In this document: positions 32,814-39,540 of the stretch, piece by piece
How the letters are laid out: each line of letters begins with the position of its first letter
Position numbering within the stretch: the stretch's first letter is position 1
Origin: Deltaproteobacteria bacterium
Lineage (GTDB): Bacteria; Acidobacteriota; Thermoanaerobaculia; Multivoradales; JAHZIX01
Direction: 5' to 3'
DNA length: 64,000 bases
Assembly: GCA_022601195.1 (NCBI GenBank)
Contig: JAHZIX010000001.1
Coordinates: forward strand, 62,001 to 126,000
The notes under the pieces: model-generated
What the model saw: the letters and a program-made list of their open reading frames with translations, nothing else
The model's database searches: none
What the model was told of the DNA's origin: nothing
Made by a program: the position numbers and the translations under genes

Positions 32814-35552
32814 CTAAGGAGAATGACTCTGGCTTGGGGGCCGAAACCGGGCTGCAGCGTCCGGATAGCCCCAGGACCGGTAGACTTCCGAGAAGCGCTC
32901 TTGGAGAGCCGCACGCTTCTGTTCGTCAGTGCGCCTCAAAAGGTCGAGATGCACTCCTTCAGCTTCCGAGAGGCGGCCCTGGGCAATGAGGGTTTCCGCC
33001 AGCAGACTCTCTCCCCGCTGCACAAAACGGTGGTCCGCTCCCAAGGAGCCTCGCCATTGAGCCAATTCCTGGCGAAGCTCTTCCTCGACAGCCCGCGGTT
33101 CCCCTAGGCGAAGGCGAGCCGCAAGGATACGCGTCCGCAGCAGCAAGACCCGCGGATGATCCGGGCCGCTGGTCTCCAGCAGAAGGCTCAAGGCCCGTTG
33201 AAAGTAGTCCCGGGCCTGTTCCGGCTGGTCCCGAGCTTCGGCGACTCCTCCAAGATTGTTGAGGGTCGCGATGACCCGGGGGTGCTCCTGGCCGAGATGC
33301 TCCTGTTGAATCGACAGCGTCTCTTGCAAAGCCTCAGAAGCCTCGTCCATGCGATCCAATCGCCGCAGGGCAACTCCAAGATTATTGAGAGTCGTGGCGA
33401 TAGATGGGTTGCGCTCCCCTAGAATCGCTCGCTGCAAGGCCAGGGCTTGGCGATAGACCGCCACCGCCTCTTCATACCTCTGCTCCCCATTGTGGACCGC
33501 TGCCATGTGGAGCAAGGCCACCGGCCGAAGAGGGTCGCTCTCCGGTAGGGACTGAGCCAAGTCGAGAGCTTCCCGAGCCAGAGGATCCGCCTCTGTATAC
33601 TCCCGCGCCGAACAGAGCACGCCCACCAAGCCGGTCAGAGACTCCACCATCTGAGTGGTCTTTTCCAAGCTCGCGCGAGCATTAGAATCACGAGCCTGCT
33701 CCACAGCTCGCCGCGCCATCTCCAACGCCTCTTGCCCTCGCCCCTGAATGAGCAAAACATCCGCCAGACTGCTAAGGGTCCTGGCCCGCTCCAATCCAAG
33801 AACTCCCGGCTCGGCCCCTTCGGAAAGAGCTTGCCGCAGCTCGAGAGCCAATTCCAGGCGTTCTCGAGACAGGTCCACCAAACCGAGGTTGCGGTAAATC
33901 ATGCCCGTCGCTTGAAGAATCTCGGCCCGTTGAGCTGGTTGCTGCCGCAGCCGCTGCTCCAGGAGAGGTCCACTCCGATCGAGAGCCTCTCTTACGGTCA
34001 GTGACTCCCCTGCTCCATCACCGGCGAAGGGATCCGCCACCTTGAAGATCTCCAGCATCAGCTCGAGGACATTCTCCTTGGCGTCCCGACTGGCGCGGAC
34101 CTGGTCTCGCTCCAGGGCGAGACGGGACGATTGCCGGGCCATGAGAGCCGCAAAGAGCGCCAAACAGATGACCAATGCTGAGACAGCGACGGCAGCGGCG
34201 CGATGGCGGCGCAAAAACCGGCCGGCCCGATAGCGGCGCGTACCCCGCCGTGCCAGCACCGGCTGGCCGTCCAGATAGCGCCCGATGTCGTCGGAGAATC
34301 CCTCTACCGATCCAAATCGCTCGAGGGCGGGGGCCCGGAGAGCCTTGAGCACTATCGCATCGAGGTCACCGGAGAGAAGCTTGGCGAGCTCCCGGGGGCG
34401 GCTACGCCGAGCCACCGCGATGGTTTCCGGGCTCGAGCCCTCCGGGAAGTCATTCCCGTTCTCAGAATCTGTCTCAGAAGCTGCGCCGAACCCGGAAGCC
34501 GCCGTGAGGGCCGAGCTAGGCCGCCGAGGCGGCTCCCCGGTGAGTACCCGCTCGATCTCCTGAGGGCTTCGGCGAGCAAATCGGAACGGCAAAAAACCTG
34601 TGAGGAGCTTGTAGAGCAGAACTCCCAGGGAATAGACGTCACTGGCAGTGGTGATCGGCCCGCCGCGCAGCTGTTCCGGACTGGCGTAGCTGGGCGTCAA
34701 GGCTCGCTGCCAAGTGGCGGTGGGCTCCAGGTCCGGCGCCAGCAGCTCCGGATTGAGTAATTTGGCGATGCCAAAGTCAAGCAGCTTAGGCTCCCCTTCC
34801 GCCGTCACAAAGATATTCGAAGGCTTGAGATCTCGATGAACCACCAGGTTGCGATGGGCGTACTCAACGGCTTCACAGATCTTGCGAAAGATCCGCAGCC
34901 GGGAAGCAATATCGAGTCGGTTTTGATCACAGAAGAGGTCGATGGGGGTGCCTTCGACGTACTCCATAACGAAGTACGGCAGCCCCTCCGTGGTGGAGCC
35001 GCTGTCCACCAGCCGAGCGATACCGGGATGATCGAGACCCGCCAGAATCTGCCGTTCCGCTTTGAGCCGCTGCAACAAATCTTCCCGTTCCAGACCCGGA
35101 CGCACCAGCTTGATCACCACCCGCCGCCGAAAGGTGTCGTCGTTGCGCTGGGCCAAATAGACGACTCCCATGCCTCCTTGGCCGAGACGACGAAGGAGAC
35201 GGTAGGGACCGATCTCCGCGGGTTCCCTTCCGGAGGTGGCAGAAAGGGAATGAGCCAGGGGCTCCTCCCGAGGAGAGGGCACCTCCACCGAGGTCGGAGG
35301 ATCGATCTCCGGTCGTCTTTCAGATAGCTCGCCCAGTGGCGGCCCATCCACCAGCGGCCCATCCATCGACGAATATGGCGATCGGTCCAGCAGGGAGCCC
35401 CCCGCATCGGCATTCAAGAGCTCTTCGACCGTCTGCCGCATTCTCCAATCCCCAGCGCAGGCCGTCTCCAAGAAGGCCCCTCGCTCCGCAGTGGGGAGCT
35501 CCGCAGCCTGCTCGAAGACCTGCCACATGCGCCGCCATAGCTCAGCTCCCAT
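32814..35552 (-). CDS. Transmembrane Ser/Thr protein kinase with C-terminal TPR domain
   Basis: This 912-residue PknB-type kinase has all catalytic motifs: glycine loop GQGGMGVVY (124-132), ATP-binding Lys in VVIKLV (148), VVHRDLKPSN (HRD at 239-241), DFG (259-261) and PSYASPEQL. One membrane helix lies at about 451-471 (AVAVSALVICLALFAALMA). The outer part from about 530 to 880 consists of tetratricopeptide repeats (for example ATTLNNLGVALRRLDRMDEA, repeated with ATLNNLG). It would phosphorylate cytoplasmic targets in response to an external or TPR-bound signal. Its ATG overlaps the end of the sigma gene by 11 bases, so the two are translated together. Sigma-kinase pairs of this kind are typical for Acidobacteria and Planctomycetes. 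Confidence 0.95.
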   Translation of the reverse strand: MGAELWRRMWQVFEQAAELPTAERGAFLETACAGDWRMRQTVEELLNADAGGSLLDRSPYSSMDGPLVDGPPLGELSERRPEIDPPTSVEVPSPREEPLAHSLSATSGREPAEIGPYRLLRRLGQGGMGVVYLAQRNDDTFRRRVVIKLVRPGLEREDLLQRLKAERQILAGLDHPGIARLVDSGSTTEGLPYFVMEYVEGTPIDLFCDQNRLDIASRLRIFRKICEAVEYAHRNLVVHRDLKPSNIFVTAEGEPKLLDFGIAKLLNPELLAPDLEPTATWQRALTPSYASPEQLRGGPITTASDVYSLGVLLYKLLTGFLPFRFARRSPQEIERVLTGEPPRRPSSALTAASGFGAASETDSENGNDFPEGSSPETIAVARRSRPRELAKLLSGDLDAIVLKALRAPALERFGSVEGFSDDIGRYLDGQPVLARRGTRRYRAGRFLRRHRAAAVAVSALVICLALFAALMARQSSRLALERDQVRASRDAKENVLELMLEIFKVADPFAGDGAGESLTVREALDRSGPLLEQRLRQQPAQRAEILQATGMIYRNLGLVDLSRERLELALELRQALSEGAEPGVLGLERARTLSSLADVLLIQGRGQEALEMARRAVEQARDSNARASLEKTTQMVESLTGLVGVLCSAREYTEADPLAREALDLAQSLPESDPLRPVALLHMAAVHNGEQRYEEAVAVYRQALALQRAILGERNPSIATTLNNLGVALRRLDRMDEASEALQETLSIQQEHLGQEHPRVIATLNNLGGVAEARDQPEQARDYFQRALSLLLETSGPDHPRVLLLRTRILAARLRLGEPRAVEEELRQELAQWRGSLGADHRFVQRGESLLAETLIAQGRLSEAEGVHLDLLRRTDEQKRAALQERFSEVYRSWGYPDAAARFRPPSQSHSP

Positions 35553-36138
35553 GGCCAGGTTCCCCTTGCTCGAGGTCTACGAGGTAGCGCTGCAGCCAAG
35601 CCCGGGCCTTGCGCCAAGATCGAGTCACAGAGGCACTGGAGATTCCCGTAACTTCGGCGATCTCATCACGATTCAAGCCGCCGAAATAGCGCATCTCGAC
35701 GATCCTCGCCATCCCTTCATCGATATCGGCCAAGTCTCGGAGAGCCTCGTCGAGAGCGAGAAGATCCGACGCCGGGGGCAAGTGAACCTCCCCAAGCTCT
35801 TCGAGGGGCACCTTGAGAATTCCTTTGCCTCGCTTCACGGAGCCATGGTTTCGAGCGTGCTCGACGAGCACTCGGCGCATGAGCGTAGAGCTCATGGCAA
35901 AGAAGTGGGCGCGATCCTGCCAACTGACGCGCTTCAACTGGATGAGACGAAGGTAGGCCTCGTGGACGAGGTCCGTGGGCTGCAAGGTGTGATCGCCGCG
36001 CTCGTAGCGCAGAAAGCCGATCGCCATGCGCTTCAGCCGACGGTAGACCGTCGGCATTAGGGCGACCAAGGCGTCCTCGTCGCCCTGGCGCCATGCGATC
36101 AGCAAGCCAGTGATGTCCTGGGGCTCTTGGGGGGCCAT
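35542..36138 (-). CDS. ECF-like RNA polymerase sigma factor (kinase-linked subfamily)
   Basis: This 198-residue sigma factor belongs by its look to the ECF-like group often found next to Ser/Thr kinases (pattern as in TIGR02999-type proteins, from memory). Region 2 reads LMPTVYRRLKRMAIGFLR, then LQPTDLVHEAYLRL and RAHFFAMSSTLMRRVLVEHAR. Region 4 has VEMRYFGGLNRDEIAEVTGI and SWRKARAWL. The start at ATG 36138 gives the usual short N-terminus but lacks a clear ribosome site; a GTG at 36264 is in frame but abuts its own purine-rich stretch. It has a bipartite element 134 bases upstream and may control itself. Confidence 0.9.
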   Translation of the reverse strand: MAPQEPQDITGLLIAWRQGDEDALVALMPTVYRRLKRMAIGFLRYERGDHTLQPTDLVHEAYLRLIQLKRVSWQDRAHFFAMSSTLMRRVLVEHARNHGSVKRGKGILKVPLEELGEVHLPPASDLLALDEALRDLADIDEGMARIVEMRYFGGLNRDEIAEVTGISSASVTRSWRKARAWLQRYLVDLEQGEPGHGS

Positions 36139-36271
36139 CGAGCCCAAGCATACACCGGCTGGCTCTTGAACAACGGATACGGAATCTTCGCTGAAAAGGG
36201 AAGGCTCTATATCTGCATCTCCTGAACCCTCAGGAGCCAGAGCGTGGGCTGGGTATCTAAACACCTCCCTA

Positions 36272-36302
36272 TCAGGCGAAAAGGAGCTGTAGATTGGATC
36301 AA
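36272..36302 (-). promoter_or_regulatory. Bipartite promoter-like element facing the sigma-kinase operon
   Basis: On the minus strand: TTGATCCAA (36294-36302), 12 bases, TTTCGCCTGA (36272-36281). It differs from the other two copies only in the last two bases of the second block and points to the sigma gene. Confidence 0.75.
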
Positions 36303-36322
36303 TTTTTCGAATCAGAATTTCT

Positions 36323-36353
36323 TTGATCCAACTCCTCCTGAGGTTTCGCCTAG
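36323..36353 (+). promoter_or_regulatory. Bipartite promoter-like element facing the poly-Gly protein gene
   Basis: On the plus strand: TTGATCCAA (36323-36331), 12 bases, TTTCGCCTAG (36344-36353). The second block is identical over 10 bases to that before peptide C. It lies 92 bases before ATG 36446. Confidence 0.75.
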
Positions 36354-36445
36354 CCGTACAGCAACAATTTTCGAGAACCCGTGGCTAGAAGGGAAACCCG
36401 CGAGCTGCCGTGTTCAAACCTTAGGATCATTTTTGGAGGAAAGAG

Positions 36446-38020
36446 ATGAGTCGAATTCTAGCGATTTCAACCCTCACCTTGGCCATACTGCTACCAGCAT
36501 GGTTTGCTGAGGCTCAACCGCCAACCCGGGCCGGAACGATTCAGGGACTCGTTTCGGAGTCTCCCCATGTTCTCCGCATGGAGGAACCCGCTGCTGCCGA
36601 CAAGGACTCCATCTTGAATCTTGCCCAACAGCTAGGGGTCACCAACGGGCCAGTGGAGGAAACCGACCCGGAAGGTCTGCTGGAGCGCCAACATATGGGC
36701 GCCCTCGTGGATCTGGCAACCCGACTGTCGCAGAATCGCTCTTGGCTAACGGGAGAAGCCTTGGAGTCCCTTGACCGGAAAAGTCTGAGTCTCGATGAAG
36801 TGTTCTCCCAAGCCCCAGAATTTCTCAGTTGGGAGAACAAGGCCTTTCGGGTGAAAATCGAGAAGATTGGGGACTTGTGGAAACGTTTCGACCCAAAGGT
36901 CGACCCCTTCGTTGTTTTTATCAACCATGAAGTCTATGACGGTCTCGGCGAGGACAGCGCTTTGGCCTTCCAGGATGGAGCGGAGACGGTCATTTTCGAA
37001 AGGGACCTAGAGTCTCTCCCGGCCGTCGCCCTCACTCTGGATGAAGACAATCGGCCGGTCACCGGGCTGCAGCCCCTGGATGCTCCCATCGCTCTTGGAG
37101 CAGCTCGCCTGCAGGTCCGGCGCGAGCCAGCGCCGGCACCTAGCCTAACCTCGGCCTCCGGGGCCCTGCTGCACAACCTTCCTTCCGGTAATAGCTGTGC
37201 TCCGGAGCTTGCCCCGACTTCTTGCGCCGGCGGTGTACCTGTGTGTACGGCCGGGTACGACCCCTTCTTCGTGCTCAAGAACGTGATGATCAAGGTCGAC
37301 CACGAAAGCTGGGCTCGTGGCAAGCCGGAAATTGAGCTCTTCCCCTTGAACCTAGATTCCCTATCTCCCTCCGGCGGTACCTCAGCCACGACTCCATGGC
37401 TCTTCAAAGGACAACAGGTCTTGGATCTCGCTGGACGGAGCCGGTACTTGCAAGATGTCAACAATGAATACACCCGCTACGAAATAACGGGTGGATTGGC
37501 GATCTCTCCCCTCATTCTCGGCAATGAATGGAACGCTACCCTGGTCGAGGACGACAATGATCCCGGTGTTCTCCGAGTCTCAGGCGCTCAACCCAACCAC
37601 ACTCGAATCTTCAATTCAACGGTCAACATCATTACCGAAGTACGTGGTATGAACCGCTTCTGGATGGTGATCCGGAATATCGGTCAGATCCTGATCGATA
37701 TCATCCCCTTCTTCAACAATGACGATGATCTATTCCAGCCCTCTCTAGGACTGACCAACAACCTGTTCTGCTCCAGCGGCATCGGGCAGCCGTTTCCCCG
37801 GATCTACACATTGCCCAGCGTGGAATGGGAGATCCAAGGCTACTTTGCCTGCGTCAATCCGAGCTGCACAGGAACCGGTGGTGGCGGTGGCGGCGGTGGT
37901 GGTGGTGGCGACCCCGATACCTGCCCCGACGATTTCCCGGATGAGCTAGCCGGCGACGACGGTGGCCAAAACGATCGACGCTATTGCCCCGAAGAAAACC
38001 CCTTCCCGGAACCCTTCTAG
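36446..38020 (+). CDS. Secreted protein of unknown function with a poly-Gly linker
   Basis: This 524-residue protein has a signal peptide (LTLAILLPAWFAEA). The body has an N-terminal helical part and a beta-rich part containing DPFVVFINHEVYDG, FVLKNVMIKVDHESW and later strands. I do not recognise a family with confidence. Near the end a run of about 11 Gly joins an acidic, Cys-containing tail (DTCPDDFPDELAG, RRYCPEENPF). ATG 36446 follows GGAGGAAAG. The gene diverges from the sigma-kinase operon and shares the bipartite element with it, so it may be one of its targets. A strong terminator follows. Confidence 0.72.
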   Translation: MSRILAISTLTLAILLPAWFAEAQPPTRAGTIQGLVSESPHVLRMEEPAAADKDSILNLAQQLGVTNGPVEETDPEGLLERQHMGALVDLATRLSQNRSWLTGEALESLDRKSLSLDEVFSQAPEFLSWENKAFRVKIEKIGDLWKRFDPKVDPFVVFINHEVYDGLGEDSALAFQDGAETVIFERDLESLPAVALTLDEDNRPVTGLQPLDAPIALGAARLQVRREPAPAPSLTSASGALLHNLPSGNSCAPELAPTSCAGGVPVCTAGYDPFFVLKNVMIKVDHESWARGKPEIELFPLNLDSLSPSGGTSATTPWLFKGQQVLDLAGRSRYLQDVNNEYTRYEITGGLAISPLILGNEWNATLVEDDNDPGVLRVSGAQPNHTRIFNSTVNIITEVRGMNRFWMVIRNIGQILIDIIPFFNNDDDLFQPSLGLTNNLFCSSGIGQPFPRIYTLPSVEWEIQGYFACVNPSCTGTGGGGGGGGGGGDPDTCPDDFPDELAGDDGGQNDRRYCPEENPFPEPF

Positions 38021-38031
38021 AAACGTACCCT

Positions 38032-38071
38032 TTGCCGGGGCAGGTTCGACCCAAAGAACTTGCCCCGGCAA
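38032..38071 (+). terminator. Strong hairpin terminator after the poly-Gly protein gene
   Basis: A 16-bp stem (38032-38047 with 38056-38071, one G-T pair) around the loop GACCCAAA starts 12 bases after the stop codon. The stem is GC-rich (GCCGGGGC core); a T run is absent. Confidence 0.7.
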
Positions 38072-38250
38072 GGCAGCCAAAATACCCCGGCCCATCGAGC
38101 GAATGGGTGAGCGGTCCGTCTGCACCTTCTCAGAGAACGGAGGGCTTGGCGGACAATAGGGGCTAGCATTTCGTTTCTTGAGGCCACGCCCGAGCTTTCT
38201 CTGGCGTAGCCTCTTTGTGGTTGGCTGGGGAACCGGTGAGGGTGGTAGGA

Positions 38251-38295
38251 GATCTATCTGAACAGATAGGTGAACCCTATCTTTCCGGATAGATC
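38251..38295. repeat. Nested inverted repeat with symmetric internal loop
   Basis: The outer arms GATCTATC / GATAGATC (38251-38258, 38288-38295) enclose inner arms GATAGG / CCTATC (38265-38270, 38276-38281). A six-by-six internal loop and a five-base end loop separate them. No gene overlaps it. Confidence 0.7.
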
Positions 38296-38499
38296 CTAAG
38301 GAGAGTCGATTCATCCCAAGAGGACTGCGACCCAGTCTCTCCGGCTCTCGAAAGGATCTCCGGCTACGGCTGGAAAGTCGTGGATCCACGAAACTCCCTG
38401 GCTCCCTTCGCTTTCCTCTCCAGTCAGACCCGGCCCTCATTTCTTTCAAACTCCTAGATTCCGTCACCGTTGTTCGAGATATCTCACCTCCAAAACTTC

Positions 38500-38515
38500 T
38501 GGCACAGACCTTGCG
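38500..38515 (+). promoter_or_regulatory. Sigma-54 (RpoN) promoter
   Basis: TGGCAC (38500-38505), five bases, TTGC (38511-38514) matches the -24/-12 consensus of RpoN promoters exactly. Transcription would start near 38526 toward the small gene at 38675. Confidence 0.7.
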
Positions 38516-38674
38516 GAAGCAAGTAGTAGATCGGCAAAGAGAACCAAAAGAGAGACGGAGAGAATCCGGAGTGATAGGAGAGCTCTACGCCGACAGAAAG
38601 TGATCAACTGGCTCGTTACCGGGCCAATGAACTAACCAGATGGATGGAAATTTTCCAGAAGAGAGGAAACAGCC

Positions 38675-38959
38675 ATGTCACAGATCGTAGGACAAGTGAG
38701 CAGCAGCGGACAGCCCACCATCGGAGCCAGCCTATTCACCGCGGGCCGACCCAGCACGGGAATCTTCAATATCGAGTACCTAAGTAGCTTTTCGAGCGAA
38801 CCGGTCGTCATCGTCACAGGGCTGACGGATGAAGGAAACGCGTCGGCAGTTTCGATCAGTGATTCTTCCAAGAGTGGATTCACCGTCACCGTCAAGAAAA
38901 ACAGCGGAGACCTCACCAACAGAGCCTTCAACTTCGTCGCTACCAACGAAGACAAGTAA
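38675..38959 (+). CDS. Small beta-rich protein (lectin- or tail-fibre-domain-like)
   Basis: This 94-residue protein has no signal peptide. Its sequence is a chain of short strands: IVGQVSSSGQPTIGASLFTA, then TGIFNIEYLSSFSSEPVVIV, then SGFTVTVKKN, and a final RAFNFVATN. The 'F..EYL..FSS.PVV..T' and 'S..GFTV' pattern is like the C-terminal receptor-binding domains of collagen-like and tail-fibre proteins and H-type lectins. This is a resemblance, not an assignment. ATG 38675 has GAGAGGAAAC upstream. It is expressed alone from a predicted sigma-54 promoter and closed by a hairpin, so it is probably conditional. Confidence 0.72.
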   Translation: MSQIVGQVSSSGQPTIGASLFTAGRPSTGIFNIEYLSSFSSEPVVIVTGLTDEGNASAVSISDSSKSGFTVTVKKNSGDLTNRAFNFVATNEDK

Positions 38960-38976
38960 TCGAGCGGCTGTGAAGC

Positions 38977-39021
38977 CTAGGTCGCAATGAGTCTTGATCT
39001 ATCGAGCTCATTGCGACCTAG
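38977..39021 (+). terminator. Hairpin after the small beta-rich protein gene
   Basis: A perfect 15-bp inverted repeat (CTAGGTCGCAATGAG and its complement) with a 15-base loop begins 17 bases past the stop. No T run follows. Confidence 0.6.
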
Positions 39022-39226
39022 CCACTCCCCATTCGAATTCCCGTGCTATTTCTACACTGATTTCACCCTGAAACAGCCGGCGACTCCCGCGCTACTTAGG
39101 TGTCAGAGCTTATGGCTAGTCAGAAGTGTTCTCACTTTTCCACTATCGCCTGGTCCGGCCTGGTGAACACTCGATCCGATAGATCATCTCATTCCGGGAC
39201 TTCTGGGACCGAAATGCCGCCTTTCA

Positions 39227-39252
39227 AAGCGAGGGATATTGATCCCTCGCTT
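39227..39252. terminator. Perfect hairpin between convergent units
   Basis: AAGCGAGGGAT / ATCCCTCGCTT, an 11-bp perfect stem with the loop ATTG, lies between the rightward small gene and the leftward 21-codon ORF. It could stop transcription from both sides. Confidence 0.6.
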
Positions 39253-39295
39253 GTTCCTTCATAAAGATCGCTGCCAGGAGTGCCCCTCCCTCAGA

Positions 39296-39361
39296 TCAGG
39301 GCCAGTCGGGCGGGTCCACGTTCATTTCAGGGCCGGCGTGAATATTACTTTGTACTTTCAT
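39296..39361 (-). CDS. 21-residue peptide with strong ribosome site
   Basis: This short ORF starts at ATG 39361 with GAGGAG five bases upstream. The peptide begins MKVQSNIHAG and ends DPPDWP, then TGA. From memory, the opening resembles the 'MKVK(T/S)x(V/I)xAG' start of tiny uncharacterised peptides found in Acidobacteria, Myxobacteria and Actinobacteria. It lies 180 bases behind the RHS gene on the same strand. A small inverted repeat (TGATGAA / TTCATCA) stands upstream of the ribosome site. It is too short for composition statistics; the case rests on the ribosome site and the opening residues. Confidence 0.5.
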   Translation of the reverse strand: MKVQSNIHAGPEMNVDPPDWP

Positions 39362-39540
39362 CTTGTCTCCTCGTGAGGTTTCCAATTTGACTGATGAAGT
39401 CTCGGAACCATTTCATCAATTTACCTTCTATTCAATTTTTCGAACTTCAGGACAAAAGAGGGACAAGAGCCCGTCGTTCTGCCGAACCTGAAGTCTGCAA
39501 ACCGCGTCTCTGGGTTTCAGTCTCATCAAATCTCACTCAG

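Larger units (their letters stand above)
36139..36445. other. Divergent control region of the sigma-kinase operon and the poly-Gly protein
   Basis: About 300 bases with two divergent copies of the bipartite element, back to back with 20 bases between their TTGATCCAA blocks. No gene is visible. The right end has GGAGG in front of ATG 36446. Confidence 0.75.
38021..38674. other. Long intergenic region with a terminator, a nested hairpin and a sigma-54 promoter
   Basis: These 650 bases carry no convincing gene. They hold the terminator at 38032-38071, a nested hairpin at 38251-38295, and a sigma-54-type promoter at 38500-38515 whose transcript would have a leader of about 150 bases. Confidence 0.6.
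38960..39295. other. Intergenic region with two hairpins
   Basis: About 340 bases between the small beta-rich protein gene and the 21-codon ORF. It contains the hairpins at 38977-39021 and 39227-39252; otherwise nothing was recognised. Confidence 0.5.

Noticed and set aside
37870..37910. GGT-rich stretch as a CRISPR-like or satellite repeat
   Set aside because: It is the codon run for the poly-Gly linker inside an intact gene.
38041..38051. tRNA T-arm-like GGTTCGACC
   Set aside because: It is part of the loop of the terminator hairpin at 38032-38071; no acceptor stem or anticodon arm fits.
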